Shown: positions 15,620-23,582 of the stretch, piece by piece | Layout: each line of letters opens with the position of its first letter | Position numbering within the stretch: the stretch's first letter is position 1 | Assembly: GCA_035512495.1 (NCBI GenBank) | Contig: DATKDW010000071.1 | Location: forward strand, 1-63,794 | DNA length: 63,794 nucleotides | Direction: 5' to 3' | DNA from: Acidimicrobiales bacterium | GTDB lineage: Bacteria > Actinomycetota > Acidimicrobiia > Acidimicrobiales > CADCSY01 | Notes under the pieces: generated by a model | Databases searched by the model: none | What the model was told of the DNA's origin: nothing | The model's input: the letters and a program-made list of their open reading frames with translations, nothing else | Made by a program: the position numbers and the translations under genes

Positions 15620-17185
15620 TCAGAGCCCGACGGCGGCGCCGGTGAGGGCGCGGGGGTCGGCAGCGCCGGCGAGCATGCCGTCGGGGCCCACCACGATGGC
15701 GTGGGCGTGGCCCAGGTTGGCACCAGGTCGGGCGCGCACCACGTCGTGGCCGAGGGAGGCCAGGCCCTGCTCCCAGCTGTCGGGTGCGGACGCCTCGATG
15801 GTGGTGGGCTGCGGGCCGGCGCCCTCCCACGTGGTGAAGCCGCCGTCGCCGAGGGACCAGCGGGAACCGCCGACCGCCCGGCCGGGTGACTCGCCGTGGT
15901 GGAGGATCCGGGCCAGCAGCTGCAGCACCACCTGGGGCTGGATGTCGCCGCCCATGGTGCCGAGCACGGCGACGAGCGACCCGTCGTCCCCGGTGACCAG
16001 CACCGGCAACAGGGTGTGCGGCGGGCGCCGGCCGGGGGCGAGCTCGGCCGGGTGGCCGGCGGCGAGGCTGAAGCCGATGCCGCGGTTCTGCAGGAAGATC
16101 CCGGTGCCCGGCACCACCAGGTGCGCGCCCCACCCGGCAGCGTTGGACTGGATCAGAGACACCCCCATCCCCTCGCCGTCGACGGCGCAGAGGTAGATGG
16201 TGCCGCCACCAGCCGTGGGGGCCCCGGGGGCGGACCGGCGGGCAGGGTCGATCGTGGCGCGCCGGCGTGCCATCTGCTCGCCGTCGAGGAGCGCGTGACC
16301 GTTGGCGCCGTCGAAGAGGACCTCGAGCCGGTCGGCGCCGGCCACCCGGGCCGCCTCCGACAGCAGGTGGGCCCACGCCGGGTCGTCGGGGTCGTCGGGC
16401 AGATCGAGGCCCGAAGCGATGGCGGCACCCGCGAGCGCCAGGTAGCCCTGCGAGGGGGGCGGCACCGTCCAGACGTCGTGGCCCCACGCCCGCACCGACA
16501 GCGGCTCCTCCCACACCGCCTGGTCGCGAGCGAGGTCGTCGACGGCGAACAGCCCCTCGCCGAGCGCCCGCAGCCCGACCCCGAAGTCGCCGCCGTAGAA
16601 GGCCTCCCGGCCGCCCGCGGCGATGCCGGCGAGGGCGGCGGCCACCAGCGGACGGCGGACCCGGTCACCGGCGCGGAGCCCACCGGGTCGGAGGAAGTCG
16701 CCGGCGCCGGCCACCTCGGCGATGAGGGCGGAGGAGGAGGCGAGGAGCGGTGAAGCCGGGAAGCCGTCCTCGGCGTAGCGGCGGGCCGGCTCGAGGACGT
16801 CGGCGAGGGGGAGGCGGCCGTGTCGGGCGTGCAGGGCGAGCCACCCGTCGACGCAGCCGGGGACGGTGACCGAGCGCACGTCGTCACGGAAGGGCATCGC
16901 CGCGAGGCCCTCGGCCCGCATTGCCTCGGCGTCGGCCCCGGACCCGGCGCGCCCGGCTGCCGCCAGGGCCGTCGGCGGGCCGCTGCCGTCGCCCACCAAG
17001 GCGAAGAGGTCGCCGCCCATCCCACACATGTGCTGGGTGGTGACGGCAAGGACGGCGCTGGCCGCCACGGCGGCATCCGCGGCGGTCCCACCGGCACGCA
17101 GCAGGGCGACGCCGGCCGACGAGGCCAGGTGGTCGACCGAGCACACCATGCCGCCGGGGGCGTGGACGGTGCGGAGGGCCGCCAT
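15620..17185 (-). CDS. gamma-glutamyltransferase family protein
   Basis: The 521-residue N-terminal-nucleophile hydrolase would hydrolyse or transfer gamma-glutamyl groups, or an acyl group as in cephalosporin acylase-like relatives. The large-subunit motif GGTAADAAVAASAVLAV and QHMCGMGGDLFAL are clear near residues 30-70. The expected autocleavage site is GGGT with the nucleophile Thr, followed by SLIQSNAAGWGA and GIFLQNRGIGFSL. TMGGDIQPQVV and the C-terminal region are also conserved. There is no obvious signal peptide, so it may be cytoplasmic. ATG 17185 is 8 bp after the dnaB stop, suggesting read-through from dnaB. Confidence 0.86.
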   Translation of the reverse strand: MAALRTVHAPGGMVCSVDHLASSAGVALLRAGGTAADAAVAASAVLAVTTQHMCGMGGDLFALVGDGSGPPTALAAAGRAGSGADAEAMRAEGLAAMPFRDDVRSVTVPGCVDGWLALHARHGRLPLADVLEPARRYAEDGFPASPLLASSSALIAEVAGAGDFLRPGGLRAGDRVRRPLVAAALAGIAAGGREAFYGGDFGVGLRALGEGLFAVDDLARDQAVWEEPLSVRAWGHDVWTVPPPSQGYLALAGAAIASGLDLPDDPDDPAWAHLLSEAARVAGADRLEVLFDGANGHALLDGEQMARRRATIDPARRSAPGAPTAGGGTIYLCAVDGEGMGVSLIQSNAAGWGAHLVVPGTGIFLQNRGIGFSLAAGHPAELAPGRRPPHTLLPVLVTGDDGSLVAVLGTMGGDIQPQVVLQLLARILHHGESPGRAVGGSRWSLGDGGFTTWEGAGPQPTTIEASAPDSWEQGLASLGHDVVRARPGANLGHAHAIVVGPDGMLAGAADPRALTGAAVGL

Positions 17186-17193
17186 CGGGTCGT

Positions 17194-19485
17194 TCAGACC
17201 CCCTTGGCCATGTTGGCGAAGCGGGTGTAGTGGTCGAGGAAGGCGAGGCGGTCCATGCCGGTGGGCCCGGAGCGGTGCTTGGCCACCAGGACCTCGCACG
17301 TGCCCCGGTCGGCGGACTCGGTGTTGTACAGCTCGTCGCGGTACAGGAACATCACCACGTCGGCGTCCTGCTCGAGGCTGCCCGACTCACGGAGGTCGGC
17401 GAGCATCGGGCGCTTGTCGGCACGCATCTCGAGGCCACGGGAGAGCTGCGACAGCGCCACCACCGGGCACTCGAGCTCGCGGGCGAGCACCTTGAGCCCC
17501 CGGCTGATCTCCGACACCTCGACCTGACGGTTCTCGGCCCGGCCGCGCCCGGTCATGAGCTGGAGGTAGTCGACCACGACGAGGCCGAGGTCGCCCACGC
17601 GGGATTTGAGGCGCCGCGCCTTGGAGCGGATCTCCATGACCGTGGCCTGGGGGTTGTCGTCGATGTAGAGCGGCGCCTCGGCGAGGCGGCCGATGGCGTG
17701 GCTGATCTTGGTCCAGTCGGCCTCGGCGAGGCGACCGTTGCGCATGCGGGTGGCGTCGACCCGTGCCTCGGCCGAGAGGATGCGCTGGGTGATCTCGAGG
17801 TGGCTCATCTCGAGCGAGAAGAACAGCACCGGCCGGTTCACCTCGAGCGCAGCGTGCGCCGCCATGCCCAGCGCAAAAGCGGTGTTGTGGGTGGGGATCA
17901 TGGCCCGGCCGGCCAAGAAGAGATGACTAGGCGAGCTGACGGCGATGCAGCGTGTCGGCACCGACGGCACCTCGACGATCTCGGTGATCGCCCGGCGGGT
18001 GTGCCGCCCGTTGCGACGGGTGCTGACCACCTCGGCCAGCCCCGCCACCTTGCGGGGGAGGCGGAACACCGGGTCGAGTGGTGTCCAGCGGAAGCGCCAG
18101 GCCTCGGCGAACCGGCCATCGCCGAGCGGGATCTGCTTGTGGGAGATCGGGTTGGGCTTGTGCCCCACCGACGCCACCAGCTCCCACACCTGCTCGAGCA
18201 GCTCCCGGTTGGCCAGGCACAGCTCGACACCGCCACCCGAGCGGGCAACGGTGCCGTCGGTGTCCATGATCCCCTGGAGCAGCGCGAGCCGCTGCTTCTG
18301 CGACGCCCGCAAGTAGGCCCGGGGGATGTGCTCCTCCCCCCCGTCGCCCAACCAGCAGCCGAGCACGTAAGGGTCGACGGGAAGGTCGGCATCGGGGAGG
18401 TCGAGGGCGGCGAGCGGCAGGTACCAGTTCGGGCGGTCGCCACCGGTCCGCACCCCTTCGTCGACCATCTGCTGGGTGGTGACGACTCGAGGGTGGCGCA
18501 TCCGCGCCGACTGGTCGCGTGCCAACGACGGTTTGGCGGGAGGGCCAGCGGCCATGCGGTCGGTGCGGGCACGGTGCGACTTCCAGGCTGGCAGGTCGTA
18601 AGCCAGCCACCGGTGGCCGGCATCGGCGACGATCGTGCTCCCATCGTCGAAGCGGACCTCGAAGCAGCGATGGTCGGGGAACACCGGCGAGGTGTAGAGC
18701 ACGTGGCACGGCTGGCCGCGCTCGTCGATCACCTGGTCGCCGACCTGCAGCTCACCCATCGTGCTCCAGCCGGTGGGCGTGGGGACCGGGGTGTCAAGGG
18801 CCAACGCCTTGCCAGTTGCGGGCCTGGCGCCGACGATCACGAGGCTGGAGGGCTGGAGGCCCGACATGAGCTCGTCGAGGCCGTGGTAGCCGGTGGGCAG
18901 GCCGGTGATGGCGTCGCCCTTCTCGTAGAGCATCTCGAGGCGGGTGAGGCTGGCGTCGAGGAGCTCCCGGATGGGGGCCATGGTGTCGCTCTGGCGCCGC
19001 TGGGCGACGTCGAAGACCATCGACTCGGCCAGGTCGACGGCGGCGACGACGTCGTCTGGCAGGCCGTAGCCGATCTCGGCGACCTCGTTGGCGACGCCGA
19101 TGAGGCGGCGCAGGAGGGCGTGCTCGCTCACGATCCGGGCGTAGCGGGCCGCGCTCGACGTGGCGGGGGTGTTGGCCTGCAGGGTGACGAGGAGGGCGGG
19201 GCCGCCCATGGGCTCGAGCAGGCCGGCCCGGTTCAGCTCCTCAGCGACGGTGACCGGGTCGGCCGGCTCACCGGCGCCGTACAGCGAGGTGATGGCCTCG
19301 AAGATGTGGCCGTGGGCCGGCTTGTAGAACTCGCCGGCGGTGACGCCCACCTCGGTGGCGGCGACGATGGCGTCCTTGCTGAGGAGCATGGCACCGAGGA
19401 GGGACTCCTCGGCCTCGATGTTGTGGGGAGGCACGCGACCGGCGGGCCGCGACGACCGCGGCTGGGGGACTTCGGCGAGTGCCAT
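17194..19485 (-). CDS. dnaB: replicative DNA helicase DnaB containing an intein
   Basis: The primary product is 763 residues; removing the intein (227-534) leaves a normal 455-residue DnaB. The N-terminal primase-binding domain starts PPHNIEAEESLLGAML. The RecA-like domain has Walker A split by the intein: GARPATGK up to residue 226 and TAFALGMAAHAAL from 535. Walker B VVVDYLQLM, the arginine-finger region and ALSQLSRGLEMRADKRPMLADLRESG (in part) are intact. Helicase activity depends on protein splicing, because the intein sits right after the catalytic lysine. The gene follows rplI across a 181-bp gap with a strong hairpin. A DciA (DUF721) gene, the likely helicase loader, is at 59.8 kb. Confidence 0.97.
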   Translation of the reverse strand: MALAEVPQPRSSRPAGRVPPHNIEAEESLLGAMLLSKDAIVAATEVGVTAGEFYKPAHGHIFEAITSLYGAGEPADPVTVAEELNRAGLLEPMGGPALLVTLQANTPATSSAARYARIVSEHALLRRLIGVANEVAEIGYGLPDDVVAAVDLAESMVFDVAQRRQSDTMAPIRELLDASLTRLEMLYEKGDAITGLPTGYHGLDELMSGLQPSSLVIVGARPATGKALALDTPVPTPTGWSTMGELQVGDQVIDERGQPCHVLYTSPVFPDHRCFEVRFDDGSTIVADAGHRWLAYDLPAWKSHRARTDRMAAGPPAKPSLARDQSARMRHPRVVTTQQMVDEGVRTGGDRPNWYLPLAALDLPDADLPVDPYVLGCWLGDGGEEHIPRAYLRASQKQRLALLQGIMDTDGTVARSGGGVELCLANRELLEQVWELVASVGHKPNPISHKQIPLGDGRFAEAWRFRWTPLDPVFRLPRKVAGLAEVVSTRRNGRHTRRAITEIVEVPSVPTRCIAVSSPSHLFLAGRAMIPTHNTAFALGMAAHAALEVNRPVLFFSLEMSHLEITQRILSAEARVDATRMRNGRLAEADWTKISHAIGRLAEAPLYIDDNPQATVMEIRSKARRLKSRVGDLGLVVVDYLQLMTGRGRAENRQVEVSEISRGLKVLARELECPVVALSQLSRGLEMRADKRPMLADLRESGSLEQDADVVMFLYRDELYNTESADRGTCEVLVAKHRSGPTGMDRLAFLDHYTRFANMAKGV
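17884..18807 (-). other. class 3 (WCT-type) intein in DnaB
   Basis: The 308-residue insertion starts with Ala227 instead of Cys/Ser and ends with HN (533-534) before Thr535. The class 3 triad is present: Trp293 after His291 in block B, Cys513 in block F (TRCIAVSSPSHLFLAG), and Thr532 in the PTHN block G. In class 3 inteins, block F cysteine attacks the N-terminal junction directly, as described for the mycobacteriophage Bethlehem DnaB intein. A LAGLIDADG-type endonuclease remnant is seen (VLGCWLGDG 374-382 and LLQGIMDTDG 402-411), but only about 20 residues separate the motifs, so the nuclease looks internally deleted. Confidence 0.9.
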
Positions 19486-19632
19486 GTCACCACCCTTCTT
19501 GGTCGAGCCTGTGGGTCGCTAGGGGAACAAGCCTGTGAGTTGTCGGGGGAGAAGACGCGGATCCCTGTGGAGAAGCCACCTGGCCCCGGGGCGCGCGCGT
19601 CCGGGGGCCTGCCGCCGGACCAAGGTGCGGGA

Positions 19633-19657
19633 GCCCCGGGCGACGTGCGCCCGGGGC
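19633..19657 (-). terminator. strong GC hairpin between rplI and dnaB
   Basis: GCCCCGGGCG (19633-19642) and CGCCCGGGGC (19648-19657) form a perfect 10-bp stem with a 5-base loop, starting 9 bp after the rplI stop. A second weaker stem is at 19599-19620. They probably terminate or attenuate the ribosomal operon before dnaB. Confidence 0.65.
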
Positions 19658-19666
19658 CCGCATCAC

Positions 19667-20119
19667 CTAGGAGGTCGAGGCGGTGACCTCGACGGTCACC
19701 GGGAACTCGACGTCGGAGTGGAGCTTGGCGATCGCCCGGTGCGTGCCGAGCTCGCGGATCGGCTCCTCGATGACCAGCTTGCGCCGGTCGAGCTCGATGC
19801 CGGTCTGGGCCTGCACGGCCTCGGCGATGTCGATGGCGGTGACCGAGCCGAACAGCTTGCCCTCGGCCCCGGCCTTGGCCTCGAGCTGGATGACCCGGGG
19901 CACCAGCTGGCGGGCGACCTCCTCGGCGACGCCGCGGTCGGCGGCGTCCTTGGTGTCGCGAGACCGGCGCATGAGCGACGCCTGCGCGATGGCGCCTTCG
20001 GACGCCTTCATGGCCAGGCCCTTCGGGACCAGGAAGTTGCGGGCGTAGCCGTCGGCCACGTCGAGGACGTCGCCACGCTTGCCCAGCTCGGCGACATCGG
20101 CGCGGAGGATGACCTTCAT
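19667..20119 (-). CDS. rplI: 50S ribosomal protein L9
   Basis: The 150-residue protein binds 23S rRNA at the base of the L1 stalk. The N-terminal domain [30 protein letters not shown] (in part) with NFLVPKGLA is the L9 signature, followed by the long connecting helix and a C-terminal domain containing GKLFGSVTAIDIAEAV. ATG 20119 overlaps the rpsR stop by one base. Last gene of the rpsF-ssb-rpsR-rplI operon. Confidence 0.96.
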   Translation of the reverse strand: MKVILRADVAELGKRGDVLDVADGYARNFLVPKGLAMKASEGAIAQASLMRRSRDTKDAADRGVAEEVARQLVPRVIQLEAKAGAEGKLFGSVTAIDIAEAVQAQTGIELDRRKLVIEEPIRELGTHRAIAKLHSDVEFPVTVEVTASTS

Positions 20120-20604
20120 CACGCCTCCTCGGTGGTGACGCCGACCTCGGCCATCGACCCGTCGTCGCCCACATCCTCGAAGCCCTCGCCACCCTCGACG
20201 CCTTCGGCACCGCCGGGGGGCGGCGGGGCGTCGTTGGGGCCGGGACGGGGCGGGCGCTCGTCGCGCGGCGGACGGTCGCCGCCGCGGTCGTCACGACGGC
20301 CGCCTCGGCCACCACCGCGGCTGGAGGTCACGCGCACGGCGTAGGGCAGCAGGGCCAGCTCGCGCGACAGCTTGATGGCCATGGCCACGTCGCGCTGGTG
20401 CTGGGCGCAGTTGCCCGTGACCCGACGGGCCCGGATCTTGGCGCGGTCGGACATGAACCGGCGGAGGAGGTTGACGTCTTTGTAGTCGACCCACTCGATC
20501 CGGTCCTTGCAGAAGATGCACGGCTTCTTCTTGAACTTCTTGCCGTTGTCCTTGCCCTTGCCCTTGCGCTCGGCGCGCGGTGTGGGCTTCGACTTGCGTC
20601 CCAT
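20119..20604 (-). CDS. rpsR: 30S ribosomal protein S18 with an unusual C-terminal extension
   Basis: Residues ~25-92 are S18: [63 protein letters not shown] (in part). The CxxC plus NCAQHQR arrangement suggests the zinc-binding form. The N-terminal ~20 residues are very basic. After residue ~93 comes a tail of ~68 residues, first Arg/Gly-rich ([13 protein letters not shown]), then Pro-rich, then acidic (ending TTEEA). Normal S18 is 75-90 residues, so this 161-residue form is nearly twice as long. It overlaps rplI by one base and stops one base after ssb territory ends. Confidence 0.95.
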   Translation of the reverse strand: MGRKSKPTPRAERKGKGKDNGKKFKKKPCIFCKDRIEWVDYKDVNLLRRFMSDRAKIRARRVTGNCAQHQRDVAMAIKLSRELALLPYAVRVTSSRGGGRGGRRDDRGGDRPPRDERPPRPGPNDAPPPPGGAEGVEGGEGFEDVGDDGSMAEVGVTTEEA

Positions 20605-21060
20605 CTAGAAAGGCTCCTCGTCGTCATAGGCCGGCGGCTCGTTGCTCACGGACCGGCCACCACCGCCGGAGGGGGCACTGCCGGAGCCGTCGCCACCCTT
20701 CCGCTCGGTGCGCTCCACCTTCGCCGTCGCCCAACGCAGGCTCGGCGCGATCTCGTCCGCTCGGATCTCGACCACCGAGCGCTTCTCGCCCTCGGGTGTC
20801 TCCCACGAGCGCTGCTCGAGGCGGCCGGTGACGATCACGCGGGCCCCCTTCGGCAGGGACTCGGCCGCGTTCTCGGCCATCTCGGCCCAGGCGACCACGT
20901 TGAAGAAGGAGACCTGCTCCTCCCACTCGCTGGTCTGGCGGTTCTGCCAGCGACGGTTGACGGCGAGGCCGAACTTGGCCATCGCCTGCCCGCCGCCGGT
21001 GTAGCGCAGCTCGGGGTCTCGGGTCAGGTTCCCGATCACGGTCACGGTGTTGTCAGCCAT
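20605..21060 (-). CDS. ssb: single-stranded DNA-binding protein
   Basis: The 151-residue SSB has an OB fold (residues 1-110) with VTVIGNLTRDPELRYT, FFNVVAWAEMAENAAESLPKGARVIVTGRL (in part) and WETPEGEKRSVVEI. A Gly/Ser-rich linker leads to the acidic protein-interaction tip DDEEPF. Embedded between rpsF (14 bp upstream) and rpsR (adjacent) in the classical operon. Confidence 0.97.
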   Translation of the reverse strand: MADNTVTVIGNLTRDPELRYTGGGQAMAKFGLAVNRRWQNRQTSEWEEQVSFFNVVAWAEMAENAAESLPKGARVIVTGRLEQRSWETPEGEKRSVVEIRADEIAPSLRWATAKVERTERKGGDGSGSAPSGGGGRSVSNEPPAYDDEEPF

Positions 21061-21074
21061 TGCGCATCCTCGCT

Positions 21075-21434
21075 CTACTCGTCACGACCGCCGACGGCGG
21101 CCTCGAGGGCCTCGTCGGACACGGTGGGTCGGGTGCGGCCGGCAGCGTGCTCGGGCACCCGGACGATCTTGTGGCGCACGGTCTCGTCCGCCAGGCGGAG
21201 GAAGTTGTCGAACGGCTCGACGGCCTCGTTGCCGGCGGTGATCTCGAGCAGGACGTAGATGCCCTCCTGCTTCTTGTCGATCTCGTAGGCGAAGCGGCGC
21301 GTCCCCCACTTGTCGACCCGGTTCACGACGCCGTCGCGCGACTCGAGCAGCTCGGTGGAGCGGTTGATCAGCGACTGGACCGCTGACTCGTCGAGGCTCC
21401 CCTCGAGGATGATCATGACTTCGTAAGGCCGCAT
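21075..21434 (-). CDS. rpsF: 30S ribosomal protein S6
   Basis: The 119-residue protein, partner of S18 in the platform of the small subunit, begins MRPYEVMIILEGSLDE and contains KWGTRRFAYEIDKKQEGIYVL. The C-terminal tail of about 20 residues is polar. First gene of its operon; candidate promoter and leader hairpin are listed separately. Confidence 0.97.
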   Translation of the reverse strand: MRPYEVMIILEGSLDESAVQSLINRSTELLESRDGVVNRVDKWGTRRFAYEIDKKQEGIYVLLEITAGNEAVEPFDNFLRLADETVRHKIVRVPEHAAGRTRPTVSDEALEAAVGGRDE

Positions 21435-21480
21435 GTGCGAGCCGACACCTCCCTCTGGACCCGGCGCGGAGCACTCGGGG

Positions 21481-21497
21481 CCCCCGACGGTCGGGGG
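21481..21497 (-). promoter_or_regulatory. hairpin in the rpsF leader, possible S6:S18 autoregulatory element
   Basis: CCCCCGA (21481-21487) and TCGGGGG (21491-21497) form a perfect stem about 50 bp upstream of rpsF within its presumed 5' UTR. Bacterial rpsF leaders often carry an S6:S18-binding hairpin with a CCG bulge; CCG is present in the loop region, but the match to the known motif is not demonstrated. Confidence 0.35.
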
Positions 21498-21520
21498 CAG
21501 GGCACTGATTGGAACTCGTC

Positions 21521-21549
21521 ATGGTACGGGCCGCTGTCCACAGCCACAA
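21521..21549 (-). promoter_or_regulatory. candidate promoter of the rpsF operon
   Basis: Read on the minus strand, TTGTGG (21544-21549) and TACCAT (21521-21526) are separated by 17 bp and lie about 87 bp before the rpsF start. Confidence 0.45.
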
Positions 21550-21588
21550 ACCTACGGAGAGGGTGTGACAGTGAACCGGCCGGCCCGC

Positions 21589-22185
21589 TCAGGCGGGGCA
21601 GCCCCCACCGGGGAAGCTGAGCACGGCGCCGGGACCCACCCCCATGGCGGGCAGGTCGCCCTGGGCCACCTCGAGGGCGTGGAGGTAGGGGGCGTCGGCA
21701 CCGTAGGTGGGGCAGCGCTCGACGTCGTCGGGGCACGGCTCCATGTCGGTGGCCGAGACGAAGGCCCCGTCTGGGGCGAAGAAGGCGATGGAGAGCGGGA
21801 TGCGGGTGTTGCGCATGAAGAACCGACCCTCGGACGGCTCGGGGAACCGGAACACCATCCCGTCGTAGCCCCGGAGGTCGAGCTGCTCCATCAGCCCCCG
21901 GCTGCGGGCGGCCTGGTCCTCGGCGAGCATGGCGCACCACACAGCGGCGGCCGCCCCCTCCGGGCTGATCCGGATGGCCACCTCGGAGACGCCCTCCAGC
22001 GGCCTGCGGCCGGCCTGGGGCCCCTCGGCCTCGGTCGTGGTGGTCGTGGTGGGGGTGGTCGTGGTGGTGGTGGGGGTGGTCGTGGTGGTGGTGGGCGCCG
22101 CTTCGCTCCCGCCTCCGTCGCCCGCGCACGCGGCGCCCACCAGGGCGACGACGACCACGAGCAGCAGACGACACCGGGTGCTCAA
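21589..22185 (-). CDS. DUF192-domain lipoprotein with a threonine-rich linker
   Basis: From a TTG at 22185 the 198-residue product has a signal peptide with a lipobox-like GAAC followed by AGDGGGS. A tract of about 18 Thr in three T6 blocks spaced by Pro (~residues 33-53) comes next, then a DUF192 domain (~70-198) with RSRGLMEQLDLRGYDGMVF, FFMRNTRIPLSIAFF and LPAMGVGPGAVLSF. DUF192 proteins are small extracytoplasmic beta barrels of uncertain role. The start codon overlaps the stop of the upstream small gene (TTGA). Function unknown. Confidence 0.75.
   Translation of the reverse strand: MSTRCRLLLVVVVALVGAACAGDGGGSEAAPTTTTTTPTTTTTTPTTTTTTEAEGPQAGRRPLEGVSEVAIRISPEGAAAAVWCAMLAEDQAARSRGLMEQLDLRGYDGMVFRFPEPSEGRFFMRNTRIPLSIAFFAPDGAFVSATDMEPCPDDVERCPTYGADAPYLHALEVAQGDLPAMGVGPGAVLSFPGGGCPA
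22031..22093 (-). repeat. Thr-codon tandem repeat in the DUF192 lipoprotein gene
   Basis: Three near-identical blocks of ACC/ACG-type threonine codons with one Pro codon between blocks (seen on the plus strand as GTGGTGGTG runs) encode the linker. Boundaries are approximate. Confidence 0.6.
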
Positions 22186-22385
22186 CGCTCGATGACCGTC
22201 CCGTCGGGACGGACGAGGAAGGGGTCCGCCGGCCGGTCGGCGCCCGCCACCAAGAAGGCGGCCACCCCGGCGAGCAGCACCACCCACACCGCCCGGGCGA
22301 TCCAGACCTCGATCGACTCTGCCGCCTCCCGGGCTTCGTCGGCCAGGTCGGCGAGCCGCCCGCTGGCTTCGGGTCGGTCGGTCAC
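22182..22385 (-). CDS. small single-helix membrane protein, unknown
   Basis: The 67-residue product (GTG start) has an acidic/polar N-terminus, one membrane helix (IARAVWVVLLAGVAAFLVAG), and a short tail FLVRPDGTVIER. It overlaps panB by 4 bp and the lipoprotein gene by 4 bp, so the three genes are coupled. No family recognised. Confidence 0.6.
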   Translation of the reverse strand: MTDRPEASGRLADLADEAREAAESIEVWIARAVWVVLLAGVAAFLVAGADRPADPFLVRPDGTVIER

Positions 22386-23290
22386 GCAGACATCGTGCCA
22401 CCGCCGTAGAGCCCGGCGACCTCAACGGCCTCGGCGGGACCGTCGGCGCCATCCACGCCGAGGGCGGCGGCCACATCGGGCGCCAGGTGGTAGGTCTCCG
22501 CCTCCGAGGGGAAGGCGCCGCTGCGCACGTCGTCGGCGAAGTGGGACAGGGCGGCGACGCCGTCGGCCTTGAGCGTGGCGTAGCGGCGCACGAACTTGGG
22601 GGCGATGCGGTCCTCGAGACCGAGCACGTCGTGGAGCACCAGCACCTGGCCGTCGCAGTGGCGCCCGGCGCCGATGCCGATGGTGGGCACCGGCACGGCC
22701 TCGGTGACCATGCGGGCGACGGCATCGGGCACGCCTTCGAGCACGATGGCGAACACGCCGGCCTCTACCAGGGCGAGGGCGTCGTCGACGAGGGCCCGCG
22801 CCGCCCCGGCCTCCTTGCCCTGCACCTTGAAGCCCCCCATGGCGTTGACCGACTGGGGGGTGAGGCCGATGTGACCCATCACCGGGATCTCAGCGGCGAC
22901 GATGGCCTCGACCATCGGCACCCGCTTGGCGCCCCCCTCGAGCTTGACGGCGGCGGCGCCGGCGCGCACGAGCGTGGCAGCGTTGCGGACCGTGTCCTCC
23001 ACCGACACGTGGTAGCTCAGCCACGGGAGGTCGGCCACCACCATGGCGCGAGGGCCGGTGCGGGTGACCGCCGCGGTGTGGTGAGCCAGGTCGTCGACGG
23101 TGACCTGGAGCGTGTCGTCGTAGCCCAGGACGACCATGGCCACCGAGTCGCCGACGAGGATCAGGTCGACGCCCGCCTCGTCGGCCATGCGCGCGCCGGG
23201 CGCGTCGTAGGCGGTGACCATCACGAGCGGGTCGTCGCCGTGCGCGACCTTGCGGGCACGGACCGACGGAGCGGTGACGCGAGCAACCAT
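22382..23290 (-). CDS. panB: 3-methyl-2-oxobutanoate hydroxymethyltransferase
   Basis: The 302-residue (beta/alpha)8-barrel enzyme adds the one-carbon unit from methylene-tetrahydrofolate to ketoisovalerate, first step of pantothenate synthesis. Signatures: VMVTAYDAPGARMADEAGVD, LVGDSVAMVVLGYDDTL (metal-binding Asp), VKLEGG, VMGHIGLTPQSVNAMGG and IGIGAGRHCDGQVLVLHD. ATG 23290 has GAGG upstream. Other pan genes are absent from the window. Confidence 0.95.
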   Translation of the reverse strand: MVARVTAPSVRARKVAHGDDPLVMVTAYDAPGARMADEAGVDLILVGDSVAMVVLGYDDTLQVTVDDLAHHTAAVTRTGPRAMVVADLPWLSYHVSVEDTVRNAATLVRAGAAAVKLEGGAKRVPMVEAIVAAEIPVMGHIGLTPQSVNAMGGFKVQGKEAGAARALVDDALALVEAGVFAIVLEGVPDAVARMVTEAVPVPTIGIGAGRHCDGQVLVLHDVLGLEDRIAPKFVRRYATLKADGVAALSHFADDVRSGAFPSEAETYHLAPDVAAALGVDGADGPAEAVEVAGLYGGGTMSA

Positions 23291-23390
23291 GGTGGACCTC
23301 CAAGCCGTCCAGCGCCCCAATGGCTGCCGGCAGCACCTCGGAGCGTACCGGCCCCGGCGGCGCCCGACCAGGGCGAGGTAGGTTCCGGCC

Positions 23391-23582
23391 ATGACCACGG
23401 GCTCGACCGGCACCTGTGACAGCTGCGGCGCCGAGGAGGGAGACCTCGTGGAGGTCCGGCGGGCGTACGTGACGCCGGAGGCCTGGGACACCGAAGGGCG
23501 AACCGAGCTGGCGCCCGGCACCGAGCGCTGGTGCTTCCCGTGCCGCACCCACTACCCCCACGTGGTGCCCGAGGTTGGCTGA
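23391..23582 (+). CDS. small two-CxxC zinc-ribbon-like protein
   Basis: The 63-residue protein has CDSCGAEEGD near the start and WCFPCRTHYPH near the end, four cysteines suited to one zinc ribbon. It is not DNA-binding by any motif I recognise. It overlaps the next gene by 8 bp, making it first in a five-gene coupled cluster, divergent from panB with a 100-bp gap. Function unknown. Confidence 0.65.
   Translation: MTTGSTGTCDSCGAEEGDLVEVRRAYVTPEAWDTEGRTELAPGTERWCFPCRTHYPHVVPEVG

Noticed and set aside
17230-19686. An 818-codon plus-strand frame opposite dnaB.
   Set aside because: Antisense shadow of DnaB; composition is Gly/Val/His-rich without domains.
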